From NCBI GenBank assembly GCA_002633275.1, contig NWBO01000053.1, forward strand, positions 308,649 through 372,648: DNA of 64,000 nucleotides, given 5' to 3'. Of this stretch, positions 7,173-15,110 are shown one piece after another. The first letter of the stretch is position 1. Every line of letters starts with the position of its first letter. The notes under the pieces are model-generated. The model ran no database searches and was not told where the DNA came from. It saw nothing but the letters and a program-made list of their open reading frames with translations. This stretch comes from Bacteroidales bacterium Phil12 (GTDB taxonomy: Bacteria > Bacteroidota > Bacteroidia > Bacteroidales > P3). A program made the position numbers and the translations under genes.

Positions 7173-7497
7173 CCTAAACTTTTTATTTTCCCGTTTGAAT
7201 TACCTGTTTATCCGTTTGAACTTTTTATCTCTTTACTTAAACTTTTCGTTTATTAGTTTGAAGTTCGTTTCCCAATCAGCACATACTTTCGTTCCAATAT
7301 CGGAAGATAATGTTCCAACGTCGGCAGTTCGTGCAGTACATTACGTAATCTACTACGGTACATTATGTAAAGTATCGCAATACATTACGTAATGTATTGC
7401 ACGAGTTTCCACTAATTGGAACATTTTGCTCCGATATTGGAACGAAAATCTCAAACTTTTACTCATAAAGTTCAAAACAACAGCCTAAAATTTCAAA
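7173..7497. repeat. Mirror-symmetric 21-22-bp-period repeat element, copy 2
   Basis: This is the longer of two elements with the same plan. On the left, TTTGAA-type words lie at 7173, 7194, 7215, 7236 and 7257, exactly 21 bp apart. TTCCAA-type words follow at 7270, 7292 and 7313. In the centre three palindromes (TTACGTAA, TTATGTAA, TTACGTAA) are centred at 7344.5, 7366.5 and 7388.5, exactly 22 bp apart. On the right the order reverses: TTGGAAC at 7416 and 7437, then TCAAA at 7451, 7472 and 7493. Class-to-class distances (13, 29, 30, 13) match copy 1. It fills the gap between two convergent genes, and the last word lies in the 3' end of the radical SAM gene. Function unknown. Confidence 0.85.
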
Positions 7498-8471
7498 AAA
7501 GTGTCTTGCGAAACGGTTTTGTCTTGAATAAAACGAATAGAGGGAAAGCGGTGTTTAAGGGCGTTATAGTTTTTGGATTTGTAGCCTATGGCGTAGTTGA
7601 TGTCTTTTGGATTGACCGTTATCGTCTTTGTATCTTGCGGCAAGGTGGCAAATCTGTCCGCCCACATCTCTGTTTTGACAAGTTCAAGGAATGAAACGTG
7701 GAAAGGTCCCGCAACATAGCCCTTACCGTTCAGCAAATCTTCCGACGGATGCAAGCCGACACGCAAAACGGTTACGCCCGCCTCAACAAACATTCGATAG
7801 ATTTCTTTCGCCCACGCAACAGAGGTCGGCAAATCCAAAGGAGTGTATTCGCCTTTCCGATAAAGAGTGGCAAGCGGCGTACGGTCTATGACCAATGTGG
7901 GATAAATCCTTGTGGAGACAGCACCCAATGAGATTATTTTCTCGGCGGTGGCAATGCTTTTTGGCAATGTGTCTTTCGGAAGTCCTATCATCATCTGCAA
8001 ACCCAAATCAAAGCCGTAACTTTTTATAAGGTCGCTTGCCGTTTCAACATCCGAAGCGGTATGACCTCGTTGAGAGAAACTCAGTACCTCATCGTCCAAA
8101 CTCTGCGCTCCGAGTTCGATATCTTTGACACCATATTCTTTCAACAAATCCAAGACTTCACAATCGATATAATCGGGACGGGTGGATAGGCGGACGGATT
8201 GAATTTGTCCGTTGTCTATATAGGGTTTTACGACTTGCAGATAATCTTTTTGTTCTTTGATGTCAAGCCCGGTAAATGTGCCGCCGAAAAACGCAACTTG
8301 CACATTGGTCGCTTCGGAGAGCGATGTAAGATAAGTGTCTATCGTACGCTTGACTTCATCAAGGGTTGGGGCGGTTTGGTGTCCGCTTATATAACGTTGG
8401 TTGCAGTAAATACACTGATGAGGACAAGCCTTTTGTGGAATAAATATGGGAATATTACAATGCCGCTGCAC
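7485..8471 (-). CDS. Radical SAM protein, Elp3/HemN-like
   Basis: The 328-residue protein carries the [4Fe-4S] motif CPHQCIYCNQ (CxxxCxxC) near residues 16-24. It then has AFFGGTFTG near 62, the glycine-rich SAM-binding motif, and a TIM-barrel with ELGAQSLDDEVL. The MIGLPKDT segment near 160 is typical of Elp3/coproporphyrinogen-oxidase-like radical SAM enzymes. There is no C-terminal acetyltransferase domain, so it is not a full Elp3. The substrate is unknown. The stop at 7485 lies within the right arm of repeat element 2. A terminator for the preceding Wzc-like gene lies just before its start, so it is probably transcribed alone. Confidence 0.82.
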   Translation of the reverse strand: MQRHCNIPIFIPQKACPHQCIYCNQRYISGHQTAPTLDEVKRTIDTYLTSLSEATNVQVAFFGGTFTGLDIKEQKDYLQVVKPYIDNGQIQSVRLSTRPDYIDCEVLDLLKEYGVKDIELGAQSLDDEVLSFSQRGHTASDVETASDLIKSYGFDLGLQMMIGLPKDTLPKSIATAEKIISLGAVSTRIYPTLVIDRTPLATLYRKGEYTPLDLPTSVAWAKEIYRMFVEAGVTVLRVGLHPSEDLLNGKGYVAGPFHVSFLELVKTEMWADRFATLPQDTKTITVNPKDINYAIGYKSKNYNALKHRFPSIRFIQDKTVSQDTFLKF

Positions 8472-8503
8472 GATAATTTGATTTGTCTATGTTGTTATAA
8501 AAC

Positions 8504-8541
8504 GAAAAAAGCCTGTCCCTGCCGCTACGCAAAGACAGGCT
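8504..8541 (-). terminator. Rho-independent terminator after the Wzc-like gene
   Basis: AGCCTGTC (8510-8517) pairs with GACAGGCT (8534-8541). On the minus strand the hairpin is followed by TTTTTTCG. Confidence 0.8.
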
Positions 8542-8547
8542 GATATA

Positions 8548-11055
8548 TTAGTTCTCAGGGGTTTGTTCTAATCCTCTAAATCCCCCCCCCCTACGCCTGT
8601 CGGAGGTTTGATATTCTTCCTTGTCGCCGTAGTAACTGCCATAATAACTGTTACCGTAGTAGCCACTGCCGTAGCGATAGCCCTTACCGTAACCGTAACG
8701 CTGAACATTGCTGTCGATATTGGTTATTACAATGTTTGGTTTGACTTCACTCTGCTCCATTTCGGCAATGATTTCTTTAAGCATACGGCGTGAAGTAACG
8801 CCCAAACGAACAAGATACAACACAACATCGGCATCTTGTGCCAAGACTTTCGCATCGGAAATCAAACTTATCGGAGGAGTGTCTATGATTATGTAATCGT
8901 AACGTTGTCTAAGTTCTTTAATCAATTCTTTGTTCTTATCGGAGCTGACTATCTCGCTTGGATTAGGCGGAACAGGACCTGAGGTCAAAATATCCAAATT
9001 ATCAAAACCGCTCTGTTGGATTGCATCGTTTATATTAACCGCTCCGATAAAATAAGAAGAAATACCTTTTACCGTATCCAAGTCCAATTCATTTGCCAAA
9101 CGAGGCTTTCTTAAATCGTATTCAACCAACAAAGTCTTGCTGCCCGACAAGGCGAAAACACTTGCAACGTTGAATGATGTCGTACTCTTACTCTCGTTGG
9201 GAACAGCCGACGTTGCCAAGACAACCTTTCCGCCCTCTGCCTTAGGAGTCGATGTTTTAAGAATAAAATTAATGTTGGTTCTGACCGCACGATAGGCTTC
9301 CGTAAAATAACTGCGAGGTCTGCCGAACACAACTTTTTTATCTTCTTCGGCAGGAATACGCGGAATATATCCGATAATAGGAGTATTTGTGATTTTTATT
9401 ACGTCGTCTTTCGTTTCAACAACATCGTTGGTTATGTAACGAATGAATATGTATGCTCCCGGTACCAATAATCCCAACAACAACGCAACAAGATAATTCA
9501 TAGCCGACTTCGGAGAAACTTTATCCGCTTTCCACGCCTTGTCTATAATCTTGTGGTCAGGTAATGCGGCGTTCTTTGCTATCTCGGCTTCCGAACGTTT
9601 CTGATACAGGAATGTGTATATTTCATCGTTAAACCTAAACTGACGCTCCAAGTTTATCATACTTCTTTCCGTTGAAGGCAATTTATCTATTTGAGCCTGC
9701 AATACGTTCTGTTGTCTTTGCAACTCACGCATATTCATATCGGAAACTTTCTTCAAGTTCTTCAAACTCTCCGAGATTTGTTTGCGAAGCGTCTCTATTC
9801 TTATTTGCAATTCTTTTGTCTTCGGGTTTTTGTCGGTACGTTTATCGACAGCCGTCTTGTGTTCCACTATCGCCTCGGACAACGCCTCAATCAATTTGTT
9901 TAACACCGGGTCATTAACGCCCATTGCCGAAGGAGAAGCAACACCTTCGTCAATATCGGATTTGTTCAAATAGTCCGCCAAATAAGAATAGTATTCGTTT
10001 CTCGTGTATTCTTCGGCTCTAAGAGTTTGCAATTCATTGGTACGAGTGTAAAGATATTGTCCGTCGTTGGTAAGGTTTAACGTGTTACTCGACTGTTGGA
10101 AAGATTCTTTTCTTGCTTCCGCTATCGAAAGAGAATCTCCAATGGAAGCCAACTGCATATTTACAAAATTGATTGTCGCAACATTCAAATAGTTCTTTTC
10201 TTCAAATGTCTGGTCGATATATATCTTGCAAATCATATTGACGAAATCCACCGCTTTCTTAGGATTGGAATGACGTAATTTAACGTCTAATATGGACGAT
10301 TCCTTATCCATCATCGTTATATCGACAGTGCTGAGCAATTTGGCCATAATGTCCATATTGTTAATCTTGAAAGAATAATCGTTGCCGGCATATTCTTTCT
10401 TCCAACCGTCCTTCAAAATGATTTTGAATTTCATTCCGTCCTTTGAATACCATTGACCGTAAGTAATCTTTTCTCTCTTACGCTGCGGTATATTGACAGA
10501 TTTGTCCAAAGTTATGTCTTCTATATAATCATACACAGGAACTTTTTCCATTGATTTATGTGAGATGTAGCAAAAGTTGGCATTATCCAAATCAACTTTC
10601 ATCATAATCTCCGTAGGCTGCGGTTGAGCCTCGTCCAAGACAACCTCAAACGGAGTATCTTGATAAATATCTATATTTCTAAGATGTTTTTTCTGGTAAT
10701 AATCACAGTAAAGCCCCATTGTCTTTATGGCACGCTTCATTGTGGTGTTGGATTTCAATGTTCCCAAAGCATTTTGAAGGTCTTGCGTACTTGTCTTTGA
10801 CATCATACCGCCAATGGTCTCCAAGTTACTCATCATATCCTTGTTGGTCTTGATAAGGATTGTTGTAGAGGCCTCATACTTCGGTATGGAATATCTATTT
10901 ACGATAAACGCAATGATAAGTGCAACAGCAACGGCAACGGCAAAATAATACCATTTGCCAAGCATCTTATAGGCTATTTCCAATAAATTTATCTGATTAT
11001 CGACTTCGTTCTGTTCTACCGACGAATTGATATTATTAGTATTTTGAGTCTCCAT
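8548..11055 (-). CDS. Wzc-like polysaccharide co-polymerase and tyrosine kinase
   Basis: The 835-residue inner-membrane protein is fused in the Wzc style. An N-terminal Wzz domain has a first membrane segment near 35-53 and a large periplasmic region with long coiled-coil helices (about 280-500). A second membrane segment lies near 525-545. The cytoplasmic BY-kinase domain has Walker A (VPNESKSTT, about 613-621), Walker A' (LLVEYDLRKPRL) and Walker B (YDYIIIDTPP). A Tyr/Gly-rich autophosphorylation tail follows (YGYGKGYRYGSGYYGNSYYG). It should control chain length and export of capsule or exopolysaccharide with the Wza-like lipoprotein 39 bp upstream. The last codons cross a run of ten G, so slippage would alter only about the final dozen residues. 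Confidence 0.92.
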   Translation of the reverse strand: METQNTNNINSSVEQNEVDNQINLLEIAYKMLGKWYYFAVAVAVALIIAFIVNRYSIPKYEASTTILIKTNKDMMSNLETIGGMMSKTSTQDLQNALGTLKSNTTMKRAIKTMGLYCDYYQKKHLRNIDIYQDTPFEVVLDEAQPQPTEIMMKVDLDNANFCYISHKSMEKVPVYDYIEDITLDKSVNIPQRKREKITYGQWYSKDGMKFKIILKDGWKKEYAGNDYSFKINNMDIMAKLLSTVDITMMDKESSILDVKLRHSNPKKAVDFVNMICKIYIDQTFEEKNYLNVATINFVNMQLASIGDSLSIAEARKESFQQSSNTLNLTNDGQYLYTRTNELQTLRAEEYTRNEYYSYLADYLNKSDIDEGVASPSAMGVNDPVLNKLIEALSEAIVEHKTAVDKRTDKNPKTKELQIRIETLRKQISESLKNLKKVSDMNMRELQRQQNVLQAQIDKLPSTERSMINLERQFRFNDEIYTFLYQKRSEAEIAKNAALPDHKIIDKAWKADKVSPKSAMNYLVALLLGLLVPGAYIFIRYITNDVVETKDDVIKITNTPIIGYIPRIPAEEDKKVVFGRPRSYFTEAYRAVRTNINFILKTSTPKAEGGKVVLATSAVPNESKSTTSFNVASVFALSGSKTLLVEYDLRKPRLANELDLDTVKGISSYFIGAVNINDAIQQSGFDNLDILTSGPVPPNPSEIVSSDKNKELIKELRQRYDYIIIDTPPISLISDAKVLAQDADVVLYLVRLGVTSRRMLKEIIAEMEQSEVKPNIVITNIDSNVQRYGYGKGYRYGSGYYGNSYYGSYYGDKEEYQTSDRRRGGGFRGLEQTPEN
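8582..8591. repeat. Homopolymer of ten C (ten G in the coding strand)
   Basis: This run lies in the 3' end of the Wzc-like gene, coding for the Gly triplet of RRRGGGF. One extra G gives a stop two codons after the tract; one less gives a stop four codons after it. The tyrosine cluster upstream would be unaffected. Confidence 0.7.
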
Positions 11056-11094
11056 AATTTACTCTTCCAATGTTTTTCGTTTATATAATTAAAT

Positions 11095-11913
11095 TTATTT
11101 TTTGAAAGCCATAATAATCGCTATGGTCGATGTTATGATAGACAATGAAGATGTTATAAGCGACATAGGTTGTGATATATGAACCAATCCTTTGGTACTC
11201 TTGTTAGGCTCTACATACACAATATCGCCCGGACGCAAATAGTATTTAGGGTCCTGCAAAACCGAGAACTTTCTTACGTCCAATGTATAAACCAAATCTT
11301 CGTTGGCATTCTTTCTAACAACCCTTACCTTTGCACGATTGCCGTAATAAGTCAAATCTCCTGCCGTTGCCAAAGCATCAAAGATTGTTACACTCGGCTG
11401 ATAAAACGTATATATACCAGGTCTATTGACTTCGCCCGTAACTTTGATTTTGAAAGTTACCATTCTGCAAACAACCACAACACCCTTGGAATATTCTTCG
11501 GCTTTGATACGGATTTTCTCCTTAACCTGATCAACCGTCAAACCCATAACATTCATATCCCCTACAACCGGTAAGGTCAATATTCCTTCATCATTTATCT
11601 CGTATGAGTTAAGGTATATTCCCGTTTCCGATGTTTGTGAATAATAACTGTTATTGGCAGTACTTCCCGAGAACAATCTGCTCATATCCTCGTCCATTGA
11701 AGAAGATATTTGAATATAAAGCATATCGTGCGGTTGCAACTTGTATTCGGGAGAAGAATTGTCCTCCCCGTCATTATATGTATATTTCTGTTCGGCAGGC
11801 ACATTGCCGTCCAATTCATCATTTTGGAAATACACTAAATTCTTATGCGATGTACAAGACGCCAACAAAACAATAACCCATAAAATCCCAAAAAATCTTT
11901 TCATTCTGTTCAT
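11095..11913 (-). CDS. Wza-like polysaccharide export lipoprotein
   Basis: The 272-residue protein begins with a lipoprotein signal (VLLASCTS). It continues with a polysaccharide biosynthesis/export domain (YKLQPHDMLYIQISS near 57-70, GILTLPVVGDMNVMGLTVDQVKEKI) and a SLBB-like domain (VTGEVNRPGIYTF near 153, FDALATAGD). A PGDIVYVEPN strand and a hydrophobic C-terminal segment end it, the latter possibly a membrane helix like that of Wza. It forms the outer-membrane channel for capsule or exopolysaccharide and pairs with the Wzc-like kinase 39 bp downstream. ATG at 11913 is used; ATG three codons later is an alternative. The initiating sugar transferase at 38411 is far away in this window. Confidence 0.9.
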   Translation of the reverse strand: MNRMKRFFGILWVIVLLASCTSHKNLVYFQNDELDGNVPAEQKYTYNDGEDNSSPEYKLQPHDMLYIQISSSMDEDMSRLFSGSTANNSYYSQTSETGIYLNSYEINDEGILTLPVVGDMNVMGLTVDQVKEKIRIKAEEYSKGVVVVCRMVTFKIKVTGEVNRPGIYTFYQPSVTIFDALATAGDLTYYGNRAKVRVVRKNANEDLVYTLDVRKFSVLQDPKYYLRPGDIVYVEPNKSTKGLVHISQPMSLITSSLSIITSTIAIIMAFKK

Positions 11914-12039
11914 TTTATATTCATTTTATCTGTTACAAAAACAACACTTCTCATTCATTTCGTTTCATTATCTATTTTTTCAATCATTATAATGCGTTTG
12001 CCGATTAATGAAACCATTACATTCATTTCTTTGAAACTG

Positions 12040-12047
12040 CAAAGTTA
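12040..12047 (-). promoter_or_regulatory. -7 element TAACTTTG upstream of the Wza-like gene
   Basis: It reads leftward and leaves a leader of about 120 nt before ATG at 11913, longer than for the other genes here. Confidence 0.5.
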
Positions 12048-12074
12048 CGCATTTATTTACAATAAAGCACTAAT

Positions 12075-13379
12075 TTACAATAATTTTTTCCCAAAAAGAG
12101 TGGCAGAAGTGCAACTGTCTATCTTCACGTTGATGTAATCGCCCTTTTTGTTATCTTCTTTATCAAAAATGACTACTTTGTTTTGAGAAGTCCTGCCAAA
12201 GAGTTTTGTTTTGTCTCTTTTACTCTCGCCTTCAACCAATACTTCAAAAATCTTGCCGACATCTTTTTGATTGCTTTGAAGTGATAATTCTCTTTGCAAG
12301 TCTATTATTTGTTGCAATCTACGTACTTTCTCTTCTTCGTCTATATTATCATCAAAACGCTTATGAGCAACCGTTCCCGGACGGTCGGAATACTTGAACA
12401 TATATGCCGAATCGTACTTAACCTTCTTAAACATTTCAAGAGTCTTTTCGTGGTCTTCCAAACTCTCTCCGCAAAAGCCTGCTATAACATCTGTACTTAT
12501 CGCACAATCAGGTATTTTCTCTCTTATCAACTCAATTTTCTTCAAATACTCATCAGCTGTGTATTTTCTATTCATTTTTTCAAGCATAATATCGCTACCC
12601 GACTGAACAGGAAGATGAATATACTTGCATATATTGTGTTTTGAGGCAATGGCTTCAACCAACTCCACACTCAAATCCTTAGGGTGGGAAGTAGCAAATC
12701 TTACCCTCAACAAAGGATTAATATCAGCCACTCTGAGCAATAGTTCCGCAAATCTAACGTCCTTACCGTTCTCATTGTATTTATATGAATTGACGTTCTG
12801 TCCCAATAGGGTTATGTCTCTGTAACCTTGCTCAAAAAGTTTCTTTGCCTGTTCGATTATACTTTGCGGCGAGCGGCTTCTTTCCTTACCTCTTGTGTAT
12901 GGCACAACGCAATAAGTACAGAAATTCTCACAGCCTCTCATTATGGAAATAAACGCCGAAATACCGTCGCTTTCAAGTTCTATCGGCACGATGTCTTCAT
13001 ACGTTTCCTGTTCGGATAACTCCACGTCTATCGCACCGCTTTGCTTAACCAATTCGTCTATCTTTCTGTAAGAATCGGGACCACACACAATATCCACCTT
13101 ATCATCGTTAATCAGCGAATCTTTCAACCGCTCGGCCATACAGCCTATTATACCTATTTTCAAGTGCGGTTTCTTTTTCTTTATTCCTTGCAAATCATGC
13201 ACTCTATTATGAATACGTTTTTCTGCATTATCCCTTACAGCACAAGTATTTATCAATATTATATCGGCATCGTCTTGCGATTGGACGAGATTGTATCCGC
13301 TTTCTTTCAATACCTTTGCCACAATACCGCTATCGGCTTGATTCATCTGACAGCCGTAGGTTTCTATATATACATTCAT
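12075..13379 (-). CDS. miaB: tRNA-2-methylthio-N6-dimethylallyladenosine synthase MiaB
   Basis: The 434-residue enzyme methylthiolates i6A37 of tRNAs reading UNN codons. The N-terminal UPF0004 domain has the three cluster cysteines (YGCQMN at 9-14, NTCAVRDNAEKR near 45, GCMAERL near 80). The radical SAM domain has CENFCTYCVVPYTRGKE near 150, and the C-terminal TRAM domain starts near 370. The length is usual. A -7 element lies upstream at 13443-13450. The sirtuin gene follows upstream on the same strand with an 80-bp gap, so it may or may not be co-transcribed. Confidence 0.95.
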   Translation of the reverse strand: MNVYIETYGCQMNQADSGIVAKVLKESGYNLVQSQDDADIILINTCAVRDNAEKRIHNRVHDLQGIKKKKPHLKIGIIGCMAERLKDSLINDDKVDIVCGPDSYRKIDELVKQSGAIDVELSEQETYEDIVPIELESDGISAFISIMRGCENFCTYCVVPYTRGKERSRSPQSIIEQAKKLFEQGYRDITLLGQNVNSYKYNENGKDVRFAELLLRVADINPLLRVRFATSHPKDLSVELVEAIASKHNICKYIHLPVQSGSDIMLEKMNRKYTADEYLKKIELIREKIPDCAISTDVIAGFCGESLEDHEKTLEMFKKVKYDSAYMFKYSDRPGTVAHKRFDDNIDEEEKVRRLQQIIDLQRELSLQSNQKDVGKIFEVLVEGESKRDKTKLFGRTSQNKVVIFDKEDNKKGDYINVKIDSCTSATLFGKKLL

Positions 13380-13442
13380 CTAATTATCGTTCAATATATA
13401 AAAATAACACTCTTGACGTAAAACGCCCTCAAAACAAGTGTG

Positions 13443-13450
13443 CAAAGTTA
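13443..13450 (-). promoter_or_regulatory. -7 element TAACTTTG before miaB
   Basis: It reads leftward, 63 bp before the miaB start and just after the sirtuin stop. Confidence 0.55.
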
Positions 13451-13461
13451 CGATTATTTTT

Positions 13462-14169
13462 TTACTCCGCAATATCTTTATCGTCCATTTGGGCTAAAAT
13501 CTCATCTACAACTTGTTTAACTCCTATTGTGGCTTTCTGTTGAACGAATGTTATGTTTGACAAATCGGCTTGCGGTTTATTGGGGTCTATAAGATATGTC
13601 TTGCAATTCTTCGGAGCATAATTCCTCAATCCCGCAGCAGGATAAACGACCAACGATGTTCCTATTATTATAAGATAATCGGCTCTCTGTATCTTCTCAA
13701 TGGCAGGCTCTATCATCGGCACTGCTTCACCGAACCAAACAATAAAAGGTCGCAACATCTTCCCGTTTTTATCCACATCAAAAGGAGTAATATCGTGATA
13801 ACCTATATTGTAAATCTCGTCCTTGTCATCAACACTGCAAGCCTTGGTCAGTTCTCCGTGAAGATGTATCACATTCTTGCTACCGGCTCTTTCGTGCAAG
13901 TCGTCGATGTTTTGTGTAACAATAATAACATTGAAATCTTTCTCCAAACGCACCAATTGTTTATGTCCCTCATTAGGCATCGCCGTTGTCAATTGACGAC
14001 GTCTTGCGTTATAAAATTTGGTAACCAGTTCTTCATCTTTTTCAAACGAATCGTAATTGGCAACGTCCTCCACACGATAATTCTCCCACAATCCGTTGGA
14101 ATCCCTAAACGTCTGTATTCCGCTTTCTGCCGATATGCCTGCACCTGTCAAAACCACTATGTTTTTCAT
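13462..14169 (-). CDS. cobB: NAD-dependent protein deacylase (sirtuin) without zinc cysteines
   Basis: The 235-residue protein has the sirtuin motifs: VLTGAGISAESGIQTFRD near 5-22 (NAD binding), TQNIDDLHERAGS near 95-107, the catalytic His in HLHGEL near 115, FGEAVP near 157 and IIGTSLVVYPAAG near 182. It removes acyl groups from lysines using NAD. The four-cysteine zinc ribbon usually present between the catalytic His and FGE is absent: only one Cys remains there (TKACSVDD). Related Bacteroides proteins also seem to lack it (recollection, not checked). The start at 14169 gives the expected N-terminus. Confidence 0.9.
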   Translation of the reverse strand: MKNIVVLTGAGISAESGIQTFRDSNGLWENYRVEDVANYDSFEKDEELVTKFYNARRRQLTTAMPNEGHKQLVRLEKDFNVIIVTQNIDDLHERAGSKNVIHLHGELTKACSVDDKDEIYNIGYHDITPFDVDKNGKMLRPFIVWFGEAVPMIEPAIEKIQRADYLIIIGTSLVVYPAAGLRNYAPKNCKTYLIDPNKPQADLSNITFVQQKATIGVKQVVDEILAQMDDKDIAE

Positions 14170-14232
14170 ATACTTTTATTATATTCTTTTGCTTAATTCG
14201 TTATTTCTTATTACGTCGTCTTATATTTTCGC

Positions 14233-14979
14233 TCAATCAATATTGATATTTCGCTTTTGTATGCTATTACTCAAAACCTCATAAATTGCCTTGTCGTTAT
14301 CGTTCAAACGGTCTTTGTGTTGCTGCATTATAGCAGTTTCGTTCCTATACGCAGGTCCCGTCTGAATATCAAAAGGATTATTGTTTTTAACGCTTTCAAG
14401 CGTTCTATCCATCAAAGGATACAATATGCCGAAATCAATAGCGTCTTTATTGAGAATTTCTTTGGCTATACCGAACAAATGATTGGTGAAATTATTTGCA
14501 AAAACGGCTGCCAAATGAAGAGTTTTGCGTTGATTGTCCGTAAGATTGTAATGAATGTTTGAAAGTTTCTTTGCCAAAACTTCCAAACTCTTGTTTGCCC
14601 AATCGGTAGAAGCCCAAGTACATAAAGGAACAGAGCGAAAATCTATTGTAATGCCTTTTTTCAAGGTCTGCAAAGGATAAAACGAGCCGTAATCGGTTGC
14701 AATCTTTTGAAGGTTATCCGTAGATAAAAATCCCGAAGTATGTGTTACGATTGCTTTTAACGGCAACTTTTCGGCGAACTGCAAAGCTATGCGGTCTATA
14801 ACGCTATCCACTGCCTCGTCTTTCACGGCAAGAATAATCAAATCACAATCAAAATCTTTGTAATCGAACACCTCTCTTGAACTTATTTGTTTGCAATTCA
14901 AGTGCTTTGAACTCATTATGGAAAAGTAATGTTCCGACACATTGCCTTTACCTATGATTGTTATATTTTTTATTTCCAT
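14233..14979 (-). CDS. Rossmann-fold plus DUF2520 protein
   Basis: ATG at 14979 is chosen over the longer frame because it directly precedes the dinucleotide-binding start MEIKNITIIGKGNVSEH. A promoter (15007-15014) ends 28 bp upstream of it. The 248-residue protein has an N-terminal NAD(P)-binding domain (IIGKGN near 9, LIILAVKDEAVD near 55, VTHTSGFLS near 85). The C-terminal helical DUF2520 domain includes FYPLQTL, HLAAVFANNFTNHLFGIA and GPAYRNE. It resembles NADP oxidoreductases of the ProC/F420 type, but the substrate is unknown. It may share a transcript with the sirtuin 63 bp downstream. Confidence 0.82.
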   Translation of the reverse strand: MEIKNITIIGKGNVSEHYFSIMSSKHLNCKQISSREVFDYKDFDCDLIILAVKDEAVDSVIDRIALQFAEKLPLKAIVTHTSGFLSTDNLQKIATDYGSFYPLQTLKKGITIDFRSVPLCTWASTDWANKSLEVLAKKLSNIHYNLTDNQRKTLHLAAVFANNFTNHLFGIAKEILNKDAIDFGILYPLMDRTLESVKNNNPFDIQTGPAYRNETAIMQQHKDRLNDNDKAIYEVLSNSIQKRNINID

Positions 14980-15006
14980 ACCTATTAAGAATGCTTTTGT
15001 GAATTG

Positions 15007-15014
15007 CAAATTTA
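15007..15014 (-). promoter_or_regulatory. -7 element TAAATTTG before the DUF2520 gene
   Basis: It reads leftward toward ATG at 14979. The divergent ispG promoter is 55 bp to the right. Confidence 0.5.
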
Positions 15015-15069
15015 ATACATTTTATTGTGGTTGAATGAATGTATGATGTTTTGATGTTGAAAAAAATTG

Positions 15070-15077
15070 TAATTTTG
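15070..15077 (+). promoter_or_regulatory. -7 element TAATTTTG before ispG
   Basis: It lies 33 bp before ATG at 15111 and rules out the upstream in-frame start at 15039. Confidence 0.6.
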
Positions 15078-15110
15078 CAAACGTTTATTTACCTAAAAAC
15101 TTTGAAAGAA

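Noticed and set aside
7173-7497. CRISPR array
   Set aside because: The period of 21-22 bp is too short, no constant repeat alternates with unique spacers, the word order inverts at the centre and no cas gene is nearby.
7416-7931. Plus-strand frames opposite the radical SAM gene
   Set aside because: They are antisense to a well-supported gene and have no family features.
11941-12060. A further 21-bp array upstream of the Wza-like gene
   Set aside because: TCATTA-type words are spaced 19 and then 21 bp and do not follow a common unit; the signal is no better than expected for AT-rich DNA.
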